A DNA stretch of 64,000 nt from Colias croceus (lineage: Eukaryota > Arthropoda > Insecta > Lepidoptera > Pieridae). Below the pieces are notes generated by a model. That model did no database searches, had not been told where the DNA came from, and was given only the letters and a program-made list of their open reading frames with translations. This document shows, piece by piece, positions 52,501 through 62,709 of the stretch (its first letter is position 1; the number at the start of each line of letters is the position of its first letter). The stretch spans positions 8,742,001 to 8,806,000 of the forward strand of contig NC_059568.1 in assembly GCF_905220415.1 (NCBI RefSeq), read 5' to 3'. Made by a program: the position numbers and the translations under genes.

Positions 52501-55385
52501 TTGATGTCGGCGGACACGGCGATTGGATGTTGACGGAACTTCATGATGACGGCGGGCAGAGATTGCAGTAGGTCGGGCCCGGGCAGCAGCATGTCGTTGA
52601 GAGAGCGGCCGTGTGACTTAGCGGCCGCGTCGTGCACCAGACGAATCTTCGCTTTGTCCGGGTTGATCACTGGAAAGTGTGGGAGGTACCACACTCTCCC
52701 GCCGGTGGGCGGAGTCTGCGCCTTCTCTGCATAGCCGGACGAGAGTAGATTTTCGATTCTTTCCTCATATTGTCTCTTCAGCTCTCCGTCTTTGTCCAAT
52801 TTCTTTTCCAATGTCTTCAGTCTTTTCAGTGTGTCGCCGTAGTTGTTCGGTGTATCTGCGGACTCGTCTCTCCATAGGAGTCCGGTTTCATATCGGCCGG
52901 ACGGCAGGCGTTGACTTTTCTTTTCCAGTATGTTGAGTGCCTGCTGCTCCGGGTCGCTGCGTTGTCGCTTAGGTTCGATGCCGATGGATTCTAATTCGAA
53001 GTATTTCTTCATCATATTTTCGAGTGTGTCGGGTGACTTCTCCGCTTCCGAGAGATGAGAACAGAACAAAACTGGGTGCTTGTTCGATGAACGGCAGCCG
53101 TGCAGTACCCATCCTAACAGTGTCTTCGATGCGACGGGCTGACTCCTCTTGCCGTGCCGTAGTTTACGTGTTATAATGAGCTCCCAGTTGTCTTGTCCGA
53201 TCAGCAGCTTCGGTGTTGCATTCTCGTACAGCAGGTCGTCTTGCAGGTCGTGCAGATGGTTGCAGCGGGCGATGTCACTTTCGCGGATGGACTGCGTGAA
53301 CGCGTGGAGTTGGTGCACGGTGCGGGCGTTGTCTAATACGTAATCTTTTTCTTCATGCCGTCCTCGTACTCGTGCCTTCACTCTCTTGCTGTACTCGTGC
53401 TCGTTCTCGTGTCCATTCACACCTTGAATTGTGATGGACTCGCGTGGCCCGTCGAGACCCAGCTGTTCTGCAAGCGCCGTTTCTATGATGGTCACCGTGC
53501 TTCCCTCGTCGAGCAGCGCGTACGTGTCGCATTTTCCTTTCGGCCCCGTGATGGTGATGGGGGCGATCTTCAGATACGCGCGGCGGCGCGTAGGTTGCTC
53601 CGACGTAGCGCTGTTGATGTTTATCGCCGACACGAGGACTTTTTCGTCGTTCTTCGTTTCGGCTTGCGGTTGAGTCGTTTCTTCATTTTTCTTTTCCGCT
53701 GTCTTTGTATGATGGAGCATCTTGTGGTGCTTCATGGTGCACCCGTTGAGGCCGCATGGACGAGCGCGGCATGTTGCTCGTTGATGTTTGCTTCGCAGAC
53801 AGCGGAAGCACACTCGATGTTTCTTCGCTATTTCCCATCGTGTATTTACGTCGCTGTTCGTAAATTGTCGGCACTCGATAAGCTTGTGTTCTCGCTCGCA
53901 CACCGGGCATCTTGTTTCTCGCTCGCTCGCGTTGCTTGCTGCGTAGGCGCGCTCCGTCCTTTTCCTTGTTATCCTCTCCGTCTCTGTGTCTAACGGAGCG
54001 TAACTGGAGCACTTGTCTGCTTCTTTATTCAGGAACTCTGCGAGCTTTTTCAGTAGCGGTGTCTTGTCTCGTTCGTCGGCGGCGAAGTCGTACCACTTAT
54101 TCTTCATGATCGGTGTGAGCTTCTCGAGCACCTGCCGCAGCATTTCCGGGCTGTGCAGGTATTCTGGTTTTCCTAGTATTTCGACGGTGGCGACGATATT
54201 CGCTATTTTGTTTGCGAATATGCAAACATCCCGGGGGTTGTCCGACACTCGTGGTAGCGATTTAATTTTTTCCATTTCACCCAAAACGAGCGCGTCTGGG
54301 CGGCCGAACCTTCTCTGCAGGGCTTCGATGATCTTCTCGGGTCCGGTGTGTGATATGAGTAGGGCGGTGACGGCTTCTAGGGCTGCTCCTTTCAGCGCCT
54401 TCCTCAATCGTGCGACGTTTTCCCCGTCGGTGAATCCCTCTTCAGTTTCTTCATACGATGCCTTGAACGATAGCCACTCGTTGCTGGAGCCGGTGAACGT
54501 CGGTAGTTCACCGCCGTATCTTATTACTTTCCTTTGGCTTCTTGCGACTTCGTTGAAGGCGGTTACAATTGCCGCAACTTCTGGTGACCGCGTGGGCGGG
54601 TCTTTCTTCGGTTCCCGTTGCCCGTCGTCCTGTTCCTGGCGGGCCCCCCATCCTCGGTCTTCCTTGTTGTCGGTGTTCTTCGCTATGTAGCGTGGCGGTG
54701 AGAGCTCGCGAGTCGGGTTGGCGGCGGGTGGCAGTGGCTGGCTTGAATGCTGTTTCAACCACGACTCGACCCGTCGTTCCGGTTCGTAGTCCTCTTCTTC
54801 CTCTTCCGTTGTTGATTCTTCTTCAGCGCGGATTCTTTCTAACCGCGCCTTTTCTAGTTCTGCTGCGGCCTTCGCTTGTTCCAGCTTTAGTTCGGCTAGG
54901 CGTTCCTTCGCCTCCAACTCCGCGAGGAGTCTCTTGCGGGAGGCTACGGAGCGCCGCGACCGCACCTCTGATGCCTGGCGGAGCGTCTTCGAGCGGCGTG
55001 CTGGCGACCCGACGGCGACGTTCGATGGCGCCGCGAGAGCGGCGTTTGTATTTAAGTTGACGTTGCTTATTGGCGCCGCGAAAGCGGCGGTCGTCGGCGC
55101 GTCGGCGTTGTCGGCTGGCGCCGCGAAAGCGGCGTTTGTGTATCCTACGACGGGTGACGGCGCTGGCTGCAACTTGTCGGCGGGCATGGTGCTCGGCGTA
55201 GGTGGCGTCGAGCTGCTCTTTTCTTCTGTCCTCGTCGTTCTCGTCGCGGTCGTGCAGGTCTCCGATGTCTCCGTCGTGCCGCTCGTTTCTTCCGATGTGT
55301 TCGTTGATGACGTTCCTGTGGCGGTGGCGGTCGTCTCGGATACCGATGGCGTGGCTCCTCTTCCGCTCCGGCTTCTCGTGTTCAT
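49569..55385 (-). CDS. BEL/Pao gag-pol polyprotein
   Basis: 1,938 aa from the ATG at 55385 (MNTRSRSGRG), the first Met after the LTR; the open frame extends into the LTR without a better start. Order with rough residues: Ala/Thr-rich then charged coil 1-200; DUF1759-type gag about 290-440; Cys/His knuckles about 490-560 (CPVC, CFRCLRSKHQRATC); A17-type protease LLDEGST near 625; reverse transcriptase with YMDD near 1037; RNase H-like FVDASEE near 1217; integrase zinc-binding HEKLHHGG near 1573 with CPRC; core LDYFGP near 1638, SDNATCF near 1698 and WERM near 1745; DUF5641-like end about 1810-1910. All key residues seen are present and no stop or shift occurs, so it may be active. The last six codons lie in the LTR. 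Confidence 0.93.
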   Translation of the reverse strand: MNTRSRSGRGATPSVSETTATATGTSSTNTSEETSGTTETSETCTTATRTTRTEEKSSSTPPTPSTMPADKLQPAPSPVVGYTNAAFAAPADNADAPTTAAFAAPISNVNLNTNAALAAPSNVAVGSPARRSKTLRQASEVRSRRSVASRKRLLAELEAKERLAELKLEQAKAAAELEKARLERIRAEEESTTEEEEEDYEPERRVESWLKQHSSQPLPPAANPTRELSPPRYIAKNTDNKEDRGWGARQEQDDGQREPKKDPPTRSPEVAAIVTAFNEVARSQRKVIRYGGELPTFTGSSNEWLSFKASYEETEEGFTDGENVARLRKALKGAALEAVTALLISHTGPEKIIEALQRRFGRPDALVLGEMEKIKSLPRVSDNPRDVCIFANKIANIVATVEILGKPEYLHSPEMLRQVLEKLTPIMKNKWYDFAADERDKTPLLKKLAEFLNKEADKCSSYAPLDTETERITRKRTERAYAASNASERETRCPVCEREHKLIECRQFTNSDVNTRWEIAKKHRVCFRCLRSKHQRATCRARPCGLNGCTMKHHKMLHHTKTAEKKNEETTQPQAETKNDEKVLVSAININSATSEQPTRRRAYLKIAPITITGPKGKCDTYALLDEGSTVTIIETALAEQLGLDGPRESITIQGVNGHENEHEYSKRVKARVRGRHEEKDYVLDNARTVHQLHAFTQSIRESDIARCNHLHDLQDDLLYENATPKLLIGQDNWELIITRKLRHGKRSQPVASKTLLGWVLHGCRSSNKHPVLFCSHLSEAEKSPDTLENMMKKYFELESIGIEPKRQRSDPEQQALNILEKKSQRLPSGRYETGLLWRDESADTPNNYGDTLKRLKTLEKKLDKDGELKRQYEERIENLLSSGYAEKAQTPPTGGRVWYLPHFPVINPDKAKIRLVHDAAAKSHGRSLNDMLLPGPDLLQSLPAVIMKFRQHPIAVSADIKEMFMQIKIIEEDRDALRFLWRGDRRDDGPPDEYRMTSLIFGASSSPCTALYIKNRNAQEHANESPAAARAIQENHYMDDYIHSYATEDEAKEITAHVDRIHRYAGFELRGWASNKENAIRNFTNTGATTVEIGGSETERTLGLLWHVKQDYIGFRVNTKRVPQEIIENKRTPTKREALSLIMSVFDPLGLIAPILTPAKRIMQDTWKYNTGWDDPIPDALQHRWENWVANIQHLDALRIPRCYDYEPAAEREVHTFVDASEEAYAAVVYIRATRADGSIHIAIAAAKSRVTPTKPVSIPRLELQAALLGARLTRTVEEGHDFVFKRKVYWSDSRTALAWIRGEPRTYKTFVAHRLAEIEDLTKKDEWRWVPTAHNTADDATRNTPADFDPQHRWFTGPDFLRYEECDWPVEKKENITDTGEEKEKCGALNSSDPAPAFIDLERFSTWTRLVRTTARVLQFIELCRRPKQLVSATRRKRTRKNEEKDATWKRNTKKNKEKIVSRPNNEERKYIILSARHLRAAENVLVKLAQQATYGKEIAILQRGDPLTEKCQGPLAGLSVALNEEGILKLRGRVNEASAIEAEAANPTVLDGKHKYTQLYIQHVHEKLHHGGVEIVVNELRQRLWITRIRPATKEVLKSCPRCRLLRAKPARPSTGDLPAARLAHHARPFTFTGLDYFGPQEVTVGRHREKRYVALFTCLTSRAVHLEVVASLSTDSAINALRRFIARRGCPAEIWSDNATCFRAANRELTDAWAALEEEAAARRISWRFLPPAAPFMAGAWERMVRTVKEALRHTLHEQHPSDETLVTLLAEVEATVNSRPLTHVAVTPDVPPAITPNMILLGSNCYVPPPCTIEEDQTTARTHWKRAQQLADTFWRRWVREYLPVLQQRREPHASGAAPKIGDLVIVCDSNHPRNTWPRGRVIATYPGKDGEVRVVDVETSGGRILRRPTKKIVVLPVRIAECDGGRNVHDET

Positions 55386-55416
55386 TTTTCTTCTGATCCG
55401 GCTCGAAGCTGACCAA

Positions 55417-56431
55417 TGTTGGCGGCAGGCCCTCTCAAGTGGACTGTAGTGGCGGGGGGGTTTGTAAATAATACAAACAATTATTTCTTCATACGCAGAG
55501 GGCCAGGGTGCCAAGCCGGAGCGGAGTTATTTCCTTAGTTTCTTCTTGTAGCGCGGGAGCAACTGGAATGCCATGACGCAACCAGTTTTGCGTCGATATT
55601 TATACTCTACGCGTTATCCCCTCCACTCCGGCTGGCCACGCCCCTTTCCTCACCCTTTATTTTCATTATCTTTATTTTTACATTTTCTACGTTTTCATTA
55701 CATTCATTATTACATTACTAATTAATTCTACATCCATAACATATCCCGCCAACGCCCCGTTTAGACTGCGCGCACGATTTTCCCGAAATTTACTTTTATA
55801 CTACCCCGTCCCCCGCTTCAGGTGTATAAATATACTGCGGGGAACGGTTTGTGCGCGCAGTCGCGGACGTGATGCTGTCGGGAAAAGAAACATTAAATTT
55901 ACATAATATCCTAATCATTACATAATCATTAAATATTAACATCTACAATAGTAAATTCAAAGAAAGACAAAACATTATCGTATACTTAAGGCAACACATA
56001 AACAAAGACATTTTCAATATTCAATAAACAAACATAAACATTTACTATCATTAAACAAGACATAAATATTTTAAATTCCAAGTAAATAAGTCTTCAGTCA
56101 TAATCTTTCATGAATTTTCCTATCTAATTATGACTACGTAATAACAATTTAACAAACATCTTTACATATAAATTCGCTATTCTATTCTTAGTTATAAAAT
56201 AATCCTTCAGGCATAAGCCTTCAGGAGCTTACTCTACGTTAATACTAGACAGATTAAATACTTTACTTTCCAAACATATAAAACTTTTACATTTAAGAAC
56301 TCAAATAAGACATACATTTATTCATACTAAAAATAAGCCTTCAGGCGTAAGCCTTCAGGAGTTTATACGTTATCTTATTCTATACTAATTAAATGAGTTG
56401 TGTACTTTACATTTACGTTTCGTCGTGCACA
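55417..56431 (-). repeat. BEL/Pao 5' LTR (element orientation)
   Basis: 1,015 bp, same sequence as the copy at 48573-49587 by eye. Directly inside it, the sequence TGGTCAGCTTCGAGC (read on -) is the candidate tRNA primer-binding site; the tRNA is not assigned. Confidence 0.9.
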
Positions 56432-56436
56432 ACTTT

Positions 56437-58169
56437 TGTATTCACAATTTTTTCACATAACTTCAACTCTATATTTTCTCTTGTATCGGCTTGGGTAATA
56501 TTTCAAAAGAAAAAAAAAATCATCTGTTGTAAGTTACGATACAACTAATATTTTACAGCATATTATAAAGCAAAATGATGTCGATAAAAACATTTCAGGT
56601 CGTTCGAGAAGTGTGCCTGATTTAGTAAAAGCTCATTATCACACTATTTGTATGCATTTCCTGAGAACATTTACATTTAATGAGGTAATGTTTATTTTTT
56701 TACACCATATGAAAGTAGAGATTTCAATGAACAAAAGGCTTACCGAGTTTAAGGTCAATACACTGGAAGTATACGAAAACAATAATTTTCGTATTCTTCC
56801 AAAGTATTCTATAAAATCTTTCAGCCAGGGCCTTCTTAGACTATTCTGGGGCCCTTGGGCCCACAAGAATTTGAGGTCCTTCTCGAATGTAAAGAAATCG
56901 ACTATAATTTTTTTTTCACTATGAACTGCTTGATTGTAGGTAATGAAATATATTATTATTGTTCAAAATTTTAGTCAATTGTATGCGGCATTTCTTTGTT
57001 TATTTCGGGATTTCTGTTGAGAGAAATCATCTATTACTGAAAGATTTTTTTTTTGAAGAATTTCACTTTCTGTGCTCGTGATTATTGACAAGTTACTTAA
57101 TCTTTTTCCTTAATATTGGCTTAAATGAAAATTTATTGTTTTGAGGTCATTTCCAAGGAAATTCGTTGCACTTTTTTGGTCAATTGGTCAGATTCGATTA
57201 TTGTTAATTGATAGATAGATCTAAAGAAAATTAAATCCCCAAGTTTATGGGGTCACAAATATTACCCGATGCTGAAGACGTTCTACCTATTATTGTGGAG
57301 AAGAATTTTATTTCACGTTTGTTTGTTTTTTTTTTATATATTTTATCATTGTTGTAAAAATGTGTTACTACGTAAATAAGCTAATGATATTTTTTTATCT
57401 CAGCTAATTATAATATTATAAATTTGCTGAATCATTGATATACATTTTGATAATTTTATTGTGTCAGTATTATTTAAAAACTTATCTTCTTATTTATTAA
57501 ACAAAACTTATTTTCTTGTTTATCATTAAACGAAAGACGCTCTCCGCCACGCAACGGATTAGTTTTAAATTTTATATTCTATTATTTAGGAAAACAAGTA
57601 CCGTTTCTAATTAATACCACTTAATACTTATAAAATATCTTATTAATTATCATAAATAATAGAATGTAAAATTTAAAACAATTACACATATAAAAAGTTT
57701 AGGGATATTTTGATATCTTTAAATAAATAATAATTTAATGCTATTGTAAACGGAAGAATTAAAGCTCATATAAAGGTGTTTCATAAAAAATAAAATCATT
57801 TCATGATTTTTTTTTGCTCTATTAAAAATGTTAATTTTTCCTCACCAAGGTGGAATTTGGGATGATAAGGATATTCATTAGATATATACAATTTTTTTAT
57901 TAAAAATTGAGATGTTTTCATAGAAAAATTTCATATTTTGTGATGAAGCCTACGAAAAAGATTTTTCGAACGCTGACTAAACAGTATGATCTCAAACTAA
58001 TACATTTCTTTATTCAATTAGAGTTCTAGAAGCACTTTTAAGTCGTCATAACATAGTTTTACCCTTTAGGTACTACCGATTTGGAAAACAATAGATACAA
58101 CATCTATAGAGTTTAAAATCATGCCAATTTTACATTTTGATTTTACATAACAGGTATGTACAATGTACA
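56437..58169. other. AT-rich DNA, nothing supported
   Basis: Begins with the rest of the 97-bp repeat (to about 56492). The open frame at 56613-56924 has no recognised content. No RNA gene or repeat seen. Confidence 0.5.
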
Positions 58170-59063
58170 TATCGATGACTTACAGCCAAAAAGGGATAAG
58201 CGCCATTTTTTGGAGAACGGACTTATATATACCGCTGAATTGCTCTTTTTTTTCTGCGTCGTTTGGTCTAGTTCACACATCTCTAGGTTAAACTTTAAGT
58301 CGGTTAGGCGGTAGTTAAATCAAAGACTAAGGCCAAATTTCTTCGTCTTAAACGACAGATTTTTTTGTGTGGAATGCATTTTGGTAGTTAATCAAAAATA
58401 TTTCAATACAAACAACCTTTATACTTTTTGGGCTTCCTGTAAAATTTTACTATTTTAACGTTAAACCATTTTGTCTGAAGGCAAGTATAAAAAAATATGC
58501 GTTTAAGATAATTTGCTTCGCTGTAATTTTTTGTTAAATTTCATTTAGTACTTTACGCTCGTGCCTTCAAAAAACAAAATTGTCGTTTGATGTAGAAAGG
58601 CAACATTTTTGAGACTTAATTTGGTGTTTAGCAGTTAATTGCCGGTTAGTCTTTAAACACTTAAATGGCGGATACTACATTTGTCCCTATAAATATTTAA
58701 TAATAGTTTGTCGCTTATACTTTTTTTCCCTCTCGAAACAGAAGAAATTATGACGCTTAGGATAACATAGCAGAAATGAAAAATACGTTTATGCTAATTT
58801 GTTTTCATCCTATTTGTCGTTTATCTGTCTAAAAACAGTTTGGAATGGTGGTTATCGGTATCGTTTCCCCAAACCTACGAGCCCAAGCGGCTTCGCGATG
58901 AGAAGACTGATTTCATAAATCTTAATTAATGTTAAGAAAACTTTGTTTGTTAAAGTTGCAGTTCTTTTTTTTTAATTTTTGTAATGTTTTCTATGAGAAA
59001 TACCTACACAGAACAAAAATTTATTATACATAAAAATTACAAAACGTTGAATTCTATTTAAAA

Positions 59064-60981
59064 AATCTAGTTATATTGGTGCACTTGGCGATAGACTAGC
59101 GCGACTTCCTTCGGGAACAAGGACGTTTTGGTCCCTCGCCAAGGCCATCCAAGGTAACTTTTGTCGTTCATCCTTTCCACCTTTGCACAAGGACGAAGAC
59201 TCTCTGGCCCATTCCGCTAAAGAGAAAGCCGAACTCTTGGGCGCTCTCTTTGCTAGGAACTCGACTCTTGATGACAGGGGAATGACACCGCCGACCATCC
59301 CGCGGTGCAACCATTCAATGGCGGATATACGCTTCACACAACGTGCCGTTCGAAACGCTCTCTTTTCCCTTGACATCCATAAGTCGACTGGGCCGGATGG
59401 AGATTGTGCTTAAGACATGTGCTCCTGAGTTGGCACCGGTTGTAACGCGTCTTTTTCGGCTCTCTTACGCCAAAGGCATTGTCCCGAATTCGTGGAAGAC
59501 TGCTCTTGTCCACCCAATCCCTAAAAAAGGCGATCGCTCAAATCCGTCTACTCAAATCCGTAAACTACAGACCGATCGCCATCACTTCTTTACTCTCCAA
59601 AATAATGGAATCCATTATTAACTGCCAGCTCATGAGGTATCTGAAGGAGAACCAGTTGTTAAGCGACCGGCAATACGGTTTCCGTAGTGGTCGCTCGACT
59701 GGTGATTTTTTGGTGTACCTCACTCACAGATGGGCGGAGGCGGTTGAGAGTAAAGGGGAGGCATTGGCTGTAAGTTTGGATGTAGCGAAAGCCTTCGATC
59801 GGGTCTGGCACAAGGCACTTCTAGCGAAATTACCATCTTTCGGACTTCCTGCAAGGTTATGCGATTGGGTTGCCAGCTTCCTGGAAGAGAGGAGCATTAA
59901 GGTCATTATCGACGGTTCTTGCTCTAAGCCTCTTCATGTGAACGCTGGTGTCCCACAAGGCTGCGTGCTATCTCCTACACTGTTCCTTCTGCATATCAAT
60001 GATTTGTTACAAATCAGTAACATTCATTGCTATGCAGACGACATTACGGGGGATGCTCTTTATCCCGGCCGTGCAAACACCTCAAAGGAAAGCCTCAATG
60101 AGAGTCGAAACAAACTTGTGTCTGAAGTCGAGTCTTCTCTCCAAGAAGTCTCGGAGTGGGGCGAACTTAATCTTGTCGAGTTCAATCCCCTAAAGACACA
60201 GGTTTGCGCGTTTACCGCTAAAAAGACCCCATTTGTCGTAGAACCTCGGTTTAAGAGTACTCCTCTTAGTATATCGCCGAAAATCGGAATCCTCGGAGTT
60301 GAAATCTCGAGTGACGTTCAATTCCGCAGTCATTTGGAAGCGAAAGCTAAATTAGCCTCGAAAAAACTTGGTGTGCTCAGTAGATCGAGACAGTACTTCA
60401 AGCCGGCCCACCGACTTCAGCTGTACAAGGCTCAGGTGCGACCGCATATGGAGTACTGTTCTCATCTCTGGGCCGGAGCCCCACAGTATCAACTCCTTCC
60501 ACTTGACCGCATCCAACGTCGAGCAGCTCGAATTGTCGATGACCGTAGGCTTTCCGATAGGCTCAATCCACTGTCAGTGCAGAGAGACGTTGCGTCTCTC
60601 TGTATACTGTACAGAATCTACTACGGGGAGTGCTCTGAGGAATTGTTCCACCTTATACCAGCCGCACAGTTCCACCACCAGACCACACGCCGTAAAAACC
60701 AGTTCCATCCGCACCATCTGGATGGTTGGCGCTCCACCACTGTCCGCTTTACCCGTAACTTCCTTCCGCGTACGGTGAAACTGTGGAACGATCTGCCACC
60801 TGCGGTGTTCCCGAACAACTACGACATTGAGGCCTTCAAGAAAAGAGCTTATTTGTACATTAAAGGCCGGCAAAGCACCTGTAACACTCCTTGTGTTACA
60901 AGTGTTTATGGGCGGTGGTGACCACTTAACATCAGGTGGCCCACCTGCTCCTTTGCTTGCTCTGACATAAAAAAAAAAAAA
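59064..60981 (+). mobile_element. 5'-truncated Jockey-clade LINE
   Basis: GC-rich insert in AT-rich DNA that begins in mid ORF2 and ends in a short 3' UTR (CCACTTAACATCAGGTGGCC) and a 12-A tail at about 60969-60981. No endonuclease domain remains. Nested in the TIR element 58170-61646. Confidence 0.8.
59080..60921 (+). pseudogene. Jockey-type reverse transcriptase, frameshifted
   Basis: Three frames in series: 59080-59410 (pre-RT linker ending DIHKSTGPDG), about 59400-59560 (VVTRLFRLSYAKGIVPNSWK, VHPIPKKGD), and 59560-60921 with NYRPIAITSLLSKIMESI, QYGFRSGRSTGDFL, motif A SLDVAKAFDRVWH, motif B AGVPQGCVLSPTLFLLHIN, motif C CYADD, and the C-terminal part FLPRTVKLWNDLPPAVFP. Two indels (near 59400 and 59545) and 5' truncation make it inactive; RT from motif 2 to the end is intact. 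Confidence 0.85.
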
Positions 60982-61646
60982 TTACCTTTGTTATTTTTAA
61001 GTTAATTTGAGCTCGGCTATGTAAGAGCCATTCGTCGGAGATGCTTTTTTATTTTGTTTTTGATTTTGTGATGCTTATGTTATGTGCTTTTAATACGTCC
61101 AATAAAGACTGATTTGATAAATATTGATGTCTTCTAATTATTTACATCCCTAAAGCAAAATTTGGGGCAAAGCAAGTTTCAGTATCTTATGCAAAATATT
61201 TCCGTTAAAAAATTTAACTTTATACAGTTTTGCATACTGTTAATTTTTATTCGGTAGCTCCTTACACAGTATTTACCTATATTTTTTCCCTAAAACTTTT
61301 GCTTGTGACATTTTTCTTCGATGTATATAACATTTAAATTAGAATTACGTCATTTATGCTCAAGCAAAAAATTCAAGTATTTACACTTATGCCATTTATC
61401 CTGTTTACAAAATAAAAACCATTTGAGGATAAGCGACAGTAAATTGTATTTTGCGCTATATAATGGAAAAATAAAAACGTCATTTAATAAGTACTAAATT
61501 CAATGCTATATTGTATACATCTCCAGCTTTTTGGGGTCTATACAATTTTTTTTATGAATTTTTTTTTTATATTTTTCACTTTAAACCACTCTCATGAACA
61601 ATTTTATAGGTGGCGGTTATCCTTTATTGGCTGTAAAGCATCGATA

Positions 61647-62439
61647 TAGAGGTAAAATGTAAACAGAATCATAATACATTAATAATAATACCTACCAAAG
61701 ATCTGTCCTGTGATTCAGCGACAATCCATGGATTTTCATCTTCCATAATATATTCATAAATCCTATAGGTAAGAGGGTCTCTGATCTAAATTCTAATACA
61801 TATTTCATTTAAGTTTTAAATTTAGTACAACTAAATTCTTTAAAACTATGATTTAATATTATGTACTCCAAATAATCAAATCACTCATGTGTGTACGTCG
61901 GTGTCATTGTGTGTAAAATCTGAAAAAGTAAGGTATTAGGTATTATTATTCAATAAATATCCTCACATTTAAGTGATAGCATGTTTCTGTTGAATTGCCA
62001 AATAGCTTTATAAAATCAGGCATATTTCTCGATATTTCCATACATTGAATATCTTCTTTGTATGCAGTGCGCATTATGTCAACCACAGTCAACGTGTCTG
62101 TTATATTTTGGTTATATTGAACAAATAGGTTACCTACTGAAAATATAAATGTGTTAAAATGGGCGCAGGTTGAATATTGAACTAACTTGATACGAAAATG
62201 GTTTTAACTGACGATTTACATATTCTAAAGTAGGATTATAGATATTTTTTATATAAGATGTCGAGAAAATTTTCAAAAGTAAAAAGCGCGCAATTTCCCT
62301 TTTTTTCATGATAAAATGTTAATTAAAAATATATAAACATCGAACAATAATTTCGCAAAAGCGATCCATAGAGAGGAATATTAAAATTTCTCGTAGTTGT
62401 AGGCCATCCTTTGTTGTGTCACAATTACTTGGTGGTATC
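61647..62439. other. AT-rich DNA, nothing supported
   Basis: No coding or repeat signal recognised. Confidence 0.5.
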
Positions 62440-62709
62440 AGCGAGTAAGCGCGTGGAGGACTATAATCCGCGCAGGCGAAACCTCGCTCCGCCCCAGGGC
62501 GTGGTTTCCACCACCCTGGCCCACCGGAGGCCTCGGTATTATGCTTGCTTCCTGTCCACAGACGCTCGTTTGCTCCTCAGATATATATCGATTTGTTTAT
62601 TTTTTACCGTGCAAACAAGTTCTTCCGAGTGTCAGTGTTGTGTCCGGGCTTCGGCGCCGGAATGAACGGTGACGCGACATCCGTGCAATGCCGATCACAC
62701 TAACCCGAG
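62440..62709 (+). other. Possible 5' UTR exon of a gene running off the right edge
   Basis: A GC-rich island in AT-rich DNA ending in CCCGAG/GTAAGAC, a strong splice donor at 62710. It contains only short open frames, including a 13-codon one from ATG at 62663 (NGDATSVQCRSH). This fits a non-coding first exon; it could instead be an unrecognised repeat. Confidence 0.3.

Larger units (their letters stand above)
48573..56431 (-). mobile_element. BEL/Pao LTR retrotransposon, structurally complete
   Basis: 7,859 bp with two 1,015-bp LTRs that look identical by eye, a 5-bp target duplication (ACTTT at 48568-48572 and 56432-56436), a leader, and a single gag-pol ORF. The polypurine tract GGCGGGAGAAA lies directly before the 3' LTR (49588-49598, read on -). 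Identical LTRs imply a very recent insertion. The coding interior is far more GC-rich than the window. No env ORF. Confidence 0.93.
58170..61646. mobile_element. TIR-bounded element containing a Jockey LINE
   Basis: TATCGATGACTTACAGCC at 58170 pairs with GGCTGTAAAGCATCGATA ending at 61646. The similarity continues inward (AAAGGGATAAGCGCC against GGCGGTTATCCTTTA). Inside both ends GATAAGCG/CGCTTATC words recur (about 58199, 58711, 61432). No transposase was recognised. Without the LINE the element is about 1.55 kb and AT-rich. The superfamily is unknown to me. Confidence 0.5.

Noticed and set aside
49808..55449. Many long open frames on both strands opposite the BEL/Pao ORF
   Set aside because: GC-rich coding DNA has few stops in all frames; these shadows lack domains and are antisense or off-frame to a clear polyprotein.
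55386..55514. N-terminal extension of the BEL/Pao ORF into the 5' LTR
   Set aside because: No ATG in frame after the LTR before 55385; translation from inside the LTR is unlikely.
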